64,000 bases of DNA from Acinetobacter sp. ANC 4204 (GTDB lineage Bacteria; Pseudomonadota; Gammaproteobacteria; Pseudomonadales; Moraxellaceae), in contig NZ_NEFZ01000008.1 of NCBI RefSeq assembly GCF_002135205.1, forward strand, positions 62,001 through 126,000. The letters run 5' to 3'. This document shows positions 1-7,312 of the stretch, piece after piece. The notes beneath the pieces are model-generated. The model had not been told where the DNA came from and ran no database searches. It worked only from the letters and a program-made list of their open reading frames with translations. A program made the translations under genes and the position numbers. How positions within the stretch are numbered: the first letter of the stretch is position 1; each line of letters starts with the position of its first letter.

Positions 1-180
1 TGGGGTGTTGATTTTATCTAATGTAATTAAGACAGTATCGGCATCAGCATCATAAGCATTTTTCACAAGCTCAAAAATTGCTAGGCGAGAAGAACCGATT
101 AGTTGATCACCTAACATTTGCAATAAGCGTGCTCGTGGGCGAAATGCCAAATCTTCGGAAGTAATATAATTTTCAGTCAT
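1..180 (-). CDS. GHKL (HSP90/MutL/MORC-like) ATPase, N-terminal fragment
   Basis: Only the first 60 codons are in the window; the gene continues past position 1. Residues about 33-46 contain FELVKNAYDADAD, the N-box of GHKL ATPases, in which Glu37 would activate water and Asn41 would bind magnesium. The start codon overlaps the stop of the methyltransferase gene by one base (TAATG), so the two are co-translated. Family knowledge: MutL/MORC-like GHKL ATPases occur beside DNA methyltransferases in restriction-like modules. Inference: this is the ATPase partner of such a module. A histidine kinase is less likely, because the ATPase fold starts at the very N-terminus, but the rest of the protein is needed to be sure. 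Confidence 0.8.
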   Translation of the reverse strand, partial: MTENYITSEDLAFRPRARLLQMLGDQLIGSSRLAIFELVKNAYDADADTVLITLDKINTP

Positions 181-1436
181 TACCAATCCTTTAATAATTT
201 TTCTGCAATTTTTTGCGCAAGTAAAACAGGTACAGCATTACCAATTTGTTTAAAAGCACTAGTACGTGCAGGCTTACCTGATACATTTTCAAAATAGTAG
301 TCGTCAGGAAAACTTTGAATTCTAGCGGCTTCTCTAGGTGTAATCGACCGATTTTGCTCAATATCTGGATGAATATAATGATGTCCATCTTTAGATATAT
401 GTGCAACAACAGTATGGCAGGCAGCTAAATTACCAGCAACTACTTTAAAGCGGTCGACAAAGGAATTTCTACCTTTATGACTTTTTAAATATTCAGGTAA
501 ATCATCATAATGTAATCGTCTTTTCTCAGTATTCCATAAATTGACAGCATACTGATAAATTTCTAAATCTTGTTTAGAATGTGGACGAGCTTCATGCCAA
601 GTTAGGGGAAGATTTGAATAAATTTGAGCTTGTTCAAGCCATTCTGACGGCTTACTGATCGGCTCTACTGGCCTAGTTTGACCTCCACCAGCAGGTATTT
701 GAGGGAGATCTTTAAATAGATCCCACACATTAGCTTGTGGCAGCCATTGTTCAGGTTCAGGATAAAAAGATTTCTTACTGCGATGACCTCGTTTGCCTAC
801 CAAAATAATGCGTTTACGATTTTGTAGAACACCATATTCATTTGCAGATAGTACTCTATACTCAATTGTATAACCTATTTCGACAAATAGGGCTCTCATC
901 TTATCAAAGTAGAGTTCACCATTAGGGTTTGTTGCAGTCAAAAGTCCCAGCACATTTTCAAAGACAAAATATTTAGGTTTATATCTTTTCAAAAACTCAG
1001 CATAGTATTTGTATAAATGATTTCTGGGATCATCATCCATATTTCCACGTGCCCTACCAATAAGAGAATAGGCTTGGCAAGGTGGCCCTCCAATAATTAA
1101 ATCTAATTTAGATTTACCTAATTGTTCATCTACTTTTTGAAAAATATTATCTAGAGTATCTGGACCAATAAATTCGTTGATAACAGAGTCGATTTCACTT
1201 ATTGGAACAGCACTATACAGCTCATTTCGAGTAATCTCATTTTTTAAATATTTTGAATATAAATCTATCGAATTATTGTTTTTTAACCAATGAAAAGCTT
1301 GGCGCGTTTTTAGCGTAAAGCATGCTGAGGCATCTGCTTCAACGTGGGCAATTGGTTTGAACCCAGCACGAATAAACCCCTCTGACAAGCCGCCAGCACC
1401 AGCGAATAAATCAAGAAATTTTAAAGTGCTAGACAT
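180..1436 (-). CDS. DNA (cytosine-5-)-methyltransferase
   Basis: It would transfer a methyl group from S-adenosylmethionine to carbon 5 of cytosine within a recognition site. The 418 residues carry the standard C5-MTase motifs in order: motif I near residues 7-20 (DLFAGAGGLSEGF), the catalytic PCQ with Cys120, ENV with Glu160, QNRKR at about 205-209, motif IX (TPREAARIQSFP) and motif X (QIGNAVP) near the C-terminus. The target-recognition region lies between motifs VIII and IX. The stretch between motifs I and IV is longer than usual, about 100 residues. It lies inside a Tn7-like element and is translationally coupled to a GHKL ATPase gene. The likely role is the modification arm of a defence module. 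The target sequence cannot be read from the protein. Confidence 0.93.
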   Translation of the reverse strand: MSSTLKFLDLFAGAGGLSEGFIRAGFKPIAHVEADASACFTLKTRQAFHWLKNNNSIDLYSKYLKNEITRNELYSAVPISEIDSVINEFIGPDTLDNIFQKVDEQLGKSKLDLIIGGPPCQAYSLIGRARGNMDDDPRNHLYKYYAEFLKRYKPKYFVFENVLGLLTATNPNGELYFDKMRALFVEIGYTIEYRVLSANEYGVLQNRKRIILVGKRGHRSKKSFYPEPEQWLPQANVWDLFKDLPQIPAGGGQTRPVEPISKPSEWLEQAQIYSNLPLTWHEARPHSKQDLEIYQYAVNLWNTEKRRLHYDDLPEYLKSHKGRNSFVDRFKVVAGNLAACHTVVAHISKDGHHYIHPDIEQNRSITPREAARIQSFPDDYYFENVSGKPARTSAFKQIGNAVPVLLAQKIAEKLLKDW

Positions 1437-1594
1437 AATACATCAATAGAAAATAAATAAGTGCCAGGATACCAGGAAACTTAAGATTTAGCAAAAATAT
1501 AGTAACTAATTTAAAAGGCTAAAACCCTAGCACCCCAACGGTTTCTATTCAAAATCTATCGGTTCTTACGATCGATCTTTAGTGGTCCCAAATG
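1437..1594. promoter_or_regulatory. Spacer between transposition genes and cargo
   Basis: These 158 AT-rich non-coding bases separate the large TniQ gene from the methyltransferase gene, both read leftward. This is the longest break in the leftward array, so it is the natural place for a separate cargo promoter and for termination of the tns transcript. I see no clear hairpin terminator and no confident -35/-10 pair. Confidence 0.35.
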
Positions 1595-3049
1595 CTATTT
1601 GAAAGCAAAATCTGTAAATTGCTTAAAACTTAAAGGTCGATCAACAACGTAGAGTTGCCCAAACTCAATCTGCCCAGCTTGCATAGCTAGAATTAATCGA
1701 ACTATTGAGTAGCCTCTACGCTGCATGCTTATCATTGAGAGTGATCCCGAAAGTGTGGGGCTCTTCCGTGCTTTCTGGCTCAAGCTTACTATCAGCTCCT
1801 GACATTGTGCTTTATCAATGATCCAATCACGGTTGAACGCATCTGGGCGCTGAAACGTATGTAATATTCCGGCATCTAACAACTGCTTTAGCTGGTATCT
1901 TGTGAGCTGTAATGCCTCACAAGCCTCATCCATCGACCAATTTGAGTATATCTGTATTGCAAGGCCCTCAACCTGTTCACGGGAATAGTGCTTTTTCCCT
2001 TCAAAAACACGAGGTTTAAGCTTTTGTTGTTGTACTAATTTATCTACTCTATCTGGATGACAATTAAGAATTTTGGCAGCTTCCTTTTTGGAAACAATAT
2101 TTCGTTCTCGGGTAGTTAACTGAATACGTGTTACACGCGTCGACTCTAAGACACTAGGCCAATATTTCTCTATGTAATAGTCAAATTCAACTTTTATCCG
2201 AGCAATCCCCTTATTTTCACCCTGACGATGTAGAGACTCATATAAATCCCTAAAATGTTTATGTAGGCCCCCAACACCTTTATTGCTCATCGGATGCTCA
2301 AGATATTGGTTGAGAAACTTGTAGTAAGTATCTGGCCAATTTTCAAGCATTGCCCATACGTACTGATAATGTTGAACAAGCTCACCATTCGTTATCGAAA
2401 GAGGTTGAAATGAACCATCCAATAACCTTGATCTATAATGAGCAATAAAATGAATTAAGCTAAGAGATTCTCGGAGCTCCAAACCATGTAGAATTTCAGG
2501 ACAAGAAATTCTATTTCCTCCTTGTAACAGTTCTTCAATATATTGACTGAGTTTGATTGCCTCAGTCGGAGCAACATCACTTAATGAGTTGATAACATCA
2601 GTATCATCAAACTTATTTAAATACCTACGATACCAATTTAGTCGTTTGCCAGTACCAGAAATATCTATCAATAATTTTCCATGTCGAACACATGCAAGGT
2701 ATGGCAATAAGCTCCATTCAAATCTACAGAATCCAAATTCTTCAATACAATCTGGACATACCTTTGGATATTTAACAAGTAGATAGTGCGTATCAATAAC
2801 ATTTTGAAAAGATTGAGATATTGGCCCAATTTTAGAGGAGAAAGTTGTTAACCCAAGCTGCAATAAATACACATTAAGATCAAACTCACCAGTTAAAATC
2901 TGATGAACTGGTACACGATTATTTTTCCAAGCCAAACCAGCGTGACGCAGCAAATGACCTATGTGCTTAAAGCCATTTTTCTCTGATATTCGAATTAAAT
3001 AACTAACTAAGCATTCATTTGGTTCGATTCTAGGTCTGGCGAGAAGCAT
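1595..3049 (-). CDS. tnsD: TnsD/TniQ-like target-selection protein
   Basis: It is predicted to bind the chromosomal attachment site and recruit TnsC. The frame opens upstream at a TTG (3094), but the ATG at 3049 is preferred: it starts the protein with MLLARPRIEPNE, the usual TniQ opening, and gives 484 residues. A TniQ zinc site is present as CPDC followed about 18 residues later by CVRH (frame residues 113-138). The C-terminal half has two helix-turn-helix-like stretches, SKKEAAKIL at about 335 and MDEACEAL at about 388, consistent with sequence-specific DNA binding as in TnsD. It lies 67 bases beyond the small TniQ-like gene. Because the element abuts parE, this is the best candidate for recognising the 3' end of parE. 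No ribosome site stands out. Confidence 0.85.
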   Translation of the reverse strand: MLLARPRIEPNECLVSYLIRISEKNGFKHIGHLLRHAGLAWKNNRVPVHQILTGEFDLNVYLLQLGLTTFSSKIGPISQSFQNVIDTHYLLVKYPKVCPDCIEEFGFCRFEWSLLPYLACVRHGKLLIDISGTGKRLNWYRRYLNKFDDTDVINSLSDVAPTEAIKLSQYIEELLQGGNRISCPEILHGLELRESLSLIHFIAHYRSRLLDGSFQPLSITNGELVQHYQYVWAMLENWPDTYYKFLNQYLEHPMSNKGVGGLHKHFRDLYESLHRQGENKGIARIKVEFDYYIEKYWPSVLESTRVTRIQLTTRERNIVSKKEAAKILNCHPDRVDKLVQQQKLKPRVFEGKKHYSREQVEGLAIQIYSNWSMDEACEALQLTRYQLKQLLDAGILHTFQRPDAFNRDWIIDKAQCQELIVSLSQKARKSPTLSGSLSMISMQRRGYSIVRLILAMQAGQIEFGQLYVVDRPLSFKQFTDFAFK

Positions 3050-3116
3050 CTCAATGATCTCACAATCAATAGTAAAGTATCCAATACCCACCAAAATCTT
3101 AAGACTATCAGTCTAT

Positions 3117-3635
3117 CTATAGATATTTCTTTATCAATCCATATTTCTTTGAAGATAAAGTTCCTTCTGGGATTAGATCAGCGAAATAAGTCCTATCTGA
3201 CAGAGGTGAAGTATTTAGCCCAAGCTTACTCATAGAACACTGTATCAAACCACAATATTCTTCTTTATTTTTAGTTTTAAATAATTGCTGTAATGGCTCA
3301 TATTTTTTACTAGTAAAAGTCGGCCCTACACATGGATATTCAGCTATCTGACTCCACGACCAGTTTTCTGGGTATCGATCAAGGCATCTGAAACATTGTG
3401 TCCGCATAATATCTGGATCTTCTACTTGATCAATACCAAGTTCAATATAAAGCCCAGAAATAATTCTAAATATATTAATACTATCAATAGAATAGATGTA
3501 ATACCGTTTTTTAGAGGAATTTATTAGAAATTTTTTAAAGGTTTGGATATCAGTGAAACCATTTTTCTTTCCCAAATCATTCAAGTAATCACTAAATTTT
3601 TGCTGATCATTTGGTCGTAATCGATCAAGTAACAC
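3117..3635 (-). CDS. Small divergent TniQ-like protein
   Basis: These 172 residues start at a GTG with an AAGGTGA ribosome site seven bases upstream. The opening LRPNDQQKFSDYLNDLGKKNGF matches the TniQ N-terminal pattern only loosely. A CFRC motif near residue 92 resembles the first half of the TniQ zinc site, but the second CxxH pair is not evident, so the zinc site may be incomplete. It sits 28 bases after tnsC in the tns operon and before the large TniQ gene. Inference: a second targeting or adaptor subunit, or a TniQ reduced by deletion. It is not recognisably TnsE. Function is not established. Confidence 0.6.
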   Translation of the reverse strand: MLLDRLRPNDQQKFSDYLNDLGKKNGFTDIQTFKKFLINSSKKRYYIYSIDSINIFRIISGLYIELGIDQVEDPDIMRTQCFRCLDRYPENWSWSQIAEYPCVGPTFTSKKYEPLQQLFKTKNKEEYCGLIQCSMSKLGLNTSPLSDRTYFADLIPEGTLSSKKYGLIKKYL

Positions 3636-3663
3636 AATGCTTCACCTTGAAACAATTTATCAT

Positions 3664-4659
3664 TTATCCTGCCAAACAATACACTTTATTGCTTTTTGAT
3701 ACGCCAAACTCAATATATTCAGCATCGATGATCGCATTTTTATTTGCCCTATACCCAAAATGCCAATCTGAATGAACAATGAGCTCTCTCAAAACCAACT
3801 TCTCAATAGGCTGTAAAAAAGCATTATTTCGCTCATCAATACCATAGCTGCTAAGAACCTCAGCAAACAAATCAGTATCTACCTTCATATCTTCCATTTC
3901 AGACATCATCTTAGCATCTCGAACAATGTTAACCGTAGTTGCTAGATTTCCACTCGTTGCGCTAAAAAACCTTAGCGACATTGTAACTTCTTCCAATTTA
4001 ATCTTTTTAGACAACCCATATGCTTCTGATAGGCACATCAAAAGTCTTCTGTAATCATCACGATCCTCGTTACTACTGATCCTAAAGGGTGGAATGGTGT
4101 AACGGTATGATATTCGACGTGCTAATTGCTGATTCGATTCAACAAGATATCTACTCCAAGGCATTCCCATAAAAATAATCGGTATTTCAGTATCATTGAT
4201 TAGATCTTTGAATAAATCTGCAATTCCTGTAACAACCTTTGCACTACGACGTTCAATGATCACTTGAATTTCATCAAGGATTAGCAACTCGATACCAACC
4301 ACTTTAAGTAGCGTAATCAATCGCTCATAAAGCTCACCTTTGTTTCTCGCACCCCGTCCACACTGTGGATCACCAATAGTAACTAACAACGATCTTAGGA
4401 ATTCTTCTGGTGTAGAAACTGATCTTAGTTCGTAGTGTAGAACGGGGATATGTGTCCGCTCCGCTTGTTCTATTTTCGGATTATTCTTTGCATAATATTT
4501 TGCTAACTCAGATTTCCCGCTCCCAGATTCTCCAGTTACCAACATACAAGAAGCAACACCGTATTTTTTCTTCTTATTGCGCAAAGAATCAAATAGATTC
4601 ACCATCTTCGTAAGAAATGGACTTTTAATGAATGGATGATCCTCAAATGTAGTTCTCAT
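3664..4659 (-). CDS. tnsC: TnsC-like AAA+ transposition regulator
   Basis: This ATPase is expected to connect the target-selection proteins to the TnsAB transposase. It has a Walker A motif GESGSGKS near residue 45 and a Walker B LLILDE near residue 130, in a protein of about 331 residues. Two in-frame ATGs exist. The one at 4659 is preferred because GGAG lies nine bases upstream and it overlaps the tnsB stop by one base (TAATG); the other, at 4674, would add five residues. Order tnsA-tnsB-tnsC is that of Tn7. It could be called TniB, but the TnsA neighbour makes the Tn7 assignment stronger. Confidence 0.9.
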   Translation of the reverse strand: MRTTFEDHPFIKSPFLTKMVNLFDSLRNKKKKYGVASCMLVTGESGSGKSELAKYYAKNNPKIEQAERTHIPVLHYELRSVSTPEEFLRSLLVTIGDPQCGRGARNKGELYERLITLLKVVGIELLILDEIQVIIERRSAKVVTGIADLFKDLINDTEIPIIFMGMPWSRYLVESNQQLARRISYRYTIPPFRISSNEDRDDYRRLLMCLSEAYGLSKKIKLEEVTMSLRFFSATSGNLATTVNIVRDAKMMSEMEDMKVDTDLFAEVLSSYGIDERNNAFLQPIEKLVLRELIVHSDWHFGYRANKNAIIDAEYIEFGVSKSNKVYCLAG

Positions 4660-6575
4660 TAACCCATACTCCATCCATTTAAGCTGAGATTATCCCCATC
4701 ATCCTCAAAATCAACTTTCATCGTGCGATGTGAGTTATCCCCCACAAGACTAATATTAGGGATACCTGTTTTATCTGATCTTGCTACTTTTGATGTTGTT
4801 ACTTGCTTATTTTTTCGAGCATTTCTTGCATGATACTCTTCACGTTCTTTAGCAAGTTGAACTTTAGCCTTTTGGAGATTCAAGTTATCAAATTTGGATT
4901 GTCGAACAGCTTTTGCAGCAGCTCGGATCTTCTTATGCTCAAACTCAGAAAGATTGGAGGCATAAGAATATTTCAAGCAATCTACTTTTAAATAGACCTT
5001 GTTAATCTTATCTAGCACCAATATATAACCAATATCAAAAGGATTGTATTTTACAGTTACCTCTCCAGGCCCATCTCTTCTATATAAGTCTTTGAGAAGG
5101 CTTGAGTCATAGTTCATCGAAAAAATTTCGATACCACCTTTATGTAGTGTACGTGTAGTAGTAGCCAATAAAATAGTAGTCAACTCTTCTTTATCTTCTA
5201 CTGGTACTGGAAAGCATTCCTCCGAACTCATCCAAATTTCATACGGTGTTAAATCTGAATCTTCTATAGGTGTATGGTGATAATCTTCTGTCACCCACTT
5301 CACGAAATAGCGTTTAAACTCTGAAAATGTGAGCACAGCTTCCTGCCGTGCATCATAGCCGTCCCCAGATTTACCAATTTTTCTAACCACACCAGGCAAA
5401 TCATCAAGCACTAGTGCATTAACTATACCGAAGAAACGTTCAATACGACTTTTATAATTACCTTTACGAATCGGACAATACTGAAAAACGGCCCCTAATT
5501 CATCTGCAACAGCAATAAACTTCTGTCCCCAAAACTCATTACCATTGTCTGTTACAAGTGTAGAAGGAATACCGTGAGCAGGCCACAAATTGTTTAAGCC
5601 CAACTCTTTCACACAATCATCTTTTGGCAAAAATGCATTCAAACAAGCCAAACAAACTGATGCATATGAAGGCTCTTCAAAAGACATTTGAAACCCAAGT
5701 AACATTCCAGAATAATGATCTATCAAAGCAGTAATATAAGGCCGGCCAAGTAAGGTTTTATAGTCGTCATGCAGAACATGAATATCCAACTGAGTATGAT
5801 CAAGTTCAACACGTTCTAAGACTCTAGTGGTAGTCATTCCACTTAATGCTTTAGCAAGTTCAGCCTGCAAAACTCGAGCTCCATGTCGCCCTTTTCTCTT
5901 AGTTTGGTAAAGTCCACGTAAAACACGATCCTGAACGGTATGATATGTAGGTTTCTGAAGCGGCGCATCAGGATGATCTAAATTGTGTGACATAATTTTA
6001 GCTTCAACATTACGAACTACCGAAGCCATTGACGACTGGCTAAGTGTGTAATATCGCTTTGCAGCATCTTCAATAATTTCAATAACTTTTATATCAATCT
6101 TAGGGTTTCTATGACCTTTAAATCGATGCTTAGGATAAAGACCTCGTATCTTTAGACCTGCCTCGACAAAACTCACGTACCAACTTCTTACTGATTGCCA
6201 ATGTGGTGCTTTTTCACCTAATTCTAAAGCAACTTCATCTATCGTATTTCTGGCACTTTTCTCAGTGATTTTGCTAATACCATTTTCCTGAAGCCTTTTG
6301 ATATATTTATATTTTCTATTGGTTTCACGCTGCTCAGCTTCTGAAAGATCAATAAGCTTAAGATCCCCGAAATCTCGTGACTCAGCAAGAAATTTGATAC
6401 CTCCTGAAGCATACACTGTACCCAGTTCTTCTCGACTCAATCTAGATACGGCCCCATTCTCGATATCTGCTAAAACAACTTCTGCTTTTCCTACAAACCT
6501 GACCATAGCACGATGAAAAGGAATGCCATTGTTAAACTCAATGATTACACCTTGTTCCCATAACTCAACAGACAT
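4659..6575 (-). CDS. tnsB: TnsB-like DDE transposase
   Basis: This is the RNase H-fold transposase that would bind the end repeats and join the 3' ends to target DNA. The catalytic triad is visible in the rve core: Asp at about 259 in VELDHTQLD, Asp at about 343 in LVTDNGNEF, and Glu at about 379 in RIERFFG. An N-terminal region of about 240 residues contains helix-turn-helix-like segments for end binding, and a basic C-terminal tail would contact TnsC. The ATG at 6575 has AGAGGTGA seven bases upstream; an adjacent TTG at 6578 is less likely. It overlaps the end of tnsA by 11 bases. At 638 residues it is slightly shorter than Tn7 TnsB. Confidence 0.94.
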   Translation of the reverse strand: MSVELWEQGVIIEFNNGIPFHRAMVRFVGKAEVVLADIENGAVSRLSREELGTVYASGGIKFLAESRDFGDLKLIDLSEAEQRETNRKYKYIKRLQENGISKITEKSARNTIDEVALELGEKAPHWQSVRSWYVSFVEAGLKIRGLYPKHRFKGHRNPKIDIKVIEIIEDAAKRYYTLSQSSMASVVRNVEAKIMSHNLDHPDAPLQKPTYHTVQDRVLRGLYQTKRKGRHGARVLQAELAKALSGMTTTRVLERVELDHTQLDIHVLHDDYKTLLGRPYITALIDHYSGMLLGFQMSFEEPSYASVCLACLNAFLPKDDCVKELGLNNLWPAHGIPSTLVTDNGNEFWGQKFIAVADELGAVFQYCPIRKGNYKSRIERFFGIVNALVLDDLPGVVRKIGKSGDGYDARQEAVLTFSEFKRYFVKWVTEDYHHTPIEDSDLTPYEIWMSSEECFPVPVEDKEELTTILLATTTRTLHKGGIEIFSMNYDSSLLKDLYRRDGPGEVTVKYNPFDIGYILVLDKINKVYLKVDCLKYSYASNLSEFEHKKIRAAAKAVRQSKFDNLNLQKAKVQLAKEREEYHARNARKNKQVTTSKVARSDKTGIPNISLVGDNSHRTMKVDFEDDGDNLSLNGWSMG

Positions 6576-7200
6576 CAAATTTCACCTCTGTTGTCATACT
6601 CAATGGCTCAGAGCTCATATCAAATCGCAAATACCCCAGCGCAATCCATGAATATATTTCTCTCAAGTGTGCACGATCACCAAGTCTATTTACTAACTGT
6701 ACTAATGGCATCGAATCTTTAATATCTTCGGCACACTGCTGAAGATTCTTCATTTTTAATAAGGGGCGTTTTCTATATTGATAAAGCTTTTCATAGTTTG
6801 ATAGCAATGGCTGCTGATAGATTTCAATTTCACTCACTATCAGAAAGTCTGTATTAGTATCCTGCAAGAAATTGGAAAAGCGAGAAAAGAGGGACTTATA
6901 GTGTTCGGTTTGAGTATTTTCAGAGGGTTTGACCTCAACATATTTCCGAACACCAGAAGTATAAATAACTTCAAAATCAGGTGTATAGATACTACTACCA
7001 CCATCATCTTTAGGAATCTCAAATTTTCGAGGTTGCGGAAAATACCTTTCAACCTCTGCGTCAAATTCTAGGTAAAGACAATATTTCGACTCTAAGATGG
7101 ATTCAACAAGAATTGTCTTTCCATCATTAGCCTTTATTGAAGGGAAGCGAACAATATTTTTAACAGCAGATTTCTGAATTTTACGCGCAGGGCTATTCAT
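6565..7200 (-). CDS. tnsA: TnsA-like transposon endonuclease
   Basis: It would cut the 5' ends of the element, so that with TnsB it excises fully and moves by cut-and-paste. The restriction-endonuclease-like active site is readable: Glu37 (ILESKY), Asp75 (TPDFEV) and Lys91 (VEVK), matching the Glu-Asp-Lys set known in Tn7 TnsA. Length is 211 residues, a little below Tn7 TnsA at about 270; the core is complete and the C-terminal TnsC-contact region is shorter. It starts at an ATG with AGGATGAG upstream and is the gene nearest the right end. Its presence separates this element from TniA/TniB-only relatives such as Tn5053 or type V-K CRISPR transposons. Confidence 0.93.
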   Translation of the reverse strand: MNSPARKIQKSAVKNIVRFPSIKANDGKTILVESILESKYCLYLEFDAEVERYFPQPRKFEIPKDDGGSSIYTPDFEVIYTSGVRKYVEVKPSENTQTEHYKSLFSRFSNFLQDTNTDFLIVSEIEIYQQPLLSNYEKLYQYRKRPLLKMKNLQQCAEDIKDSMPLVQLVNRLGDRAHLREIYSWIALGYLRFDMSSEPLSMTTEVKFDVC

Positions 7201-7245
7201 TTTCTAGCTCATCCTGAACTTCCTTGTTCAAATTATAAGCTTTTT

Positions 7246-7305
7246 TATAAGTTTATCCTACATAATTTATAGACTATTCCTACAATTTTATAAACTTATC
7301 CTACA
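7246..7305 (-). repeat. Three TnsB-type end repeats
   Basis: Three 17-base copies ending in CCTACA lie at 7246-7262, 7268-7284 and 7289-7305. The copies read TATAAGTTTATCCTACA, TATAGACTATTCCTACA and TATAAACTTATCCTACA, with start-to-start spacing of 22 and 21 bases. Spacing of about two helical turns and tight packing near the right end match the TnsB-binding arrays of Tn7. They also lie just upstream of tnsA, so bound TnsB could repress the tns operon. Confidence 0.82.
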
Positions 7306-7312
7306 ATCTACA
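7306..7312 (-). mobile_element. Right terminus of the Tn7-like element, beside the parE stop
   Basis: Read inward the outermost bases are TGTAGATT followed by the first repeat (GTAGGATAAG...). An 8-base terminal segment starting TGT before the first TnsB site is the Tn7 layout. The next base, 7313, is the last base of the parE stop codon, so the predicted 5-base target duplication is TTAAA at 7313-7317. The left copy of this duplication is outside the window. Confidence 0.7.

Larger units (their letters stand above)
1..7312 (-). mobile_element. Tn7-like transposon, right-end portion (left end outside window)
   Basis: Seen: a leftward block tnsA, tnsB, tnsC and two TniQ-like genes, followed by a methyltransferase and an ATPase gene. 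It is bounded on the right by three spaced 17-base repeats and a terminal ACA (TGT when read inward) at 7310-7312, directly beside the parE stop codon. Family knowledge: Tn7 elements have TGT termini, multiple TnsB sites at each end, tnsA closest to the right end, and home to fixed chromosomal sites through TnsD/TniQ proteins that read the end of a conserved gene. Inference: this copy targeted the 3' end of parE. The left terminus and the rest of the cargo lie beyond position 1, so the size is unknown. Confidence 0.88.

Noticed and set aside
3117..3635. TnsE as the identity of the small gene
   Set aside because: It is far shorter than TnsE and its start resembles TniQ.
1..7312. CRISPR array or Cas genes in the Tn7-like element, as in CRISPR-associated transposons
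   Set aside because: No repeat-spacer array or cas gene is visible in this part; only TniQ-type targeting genes are present.
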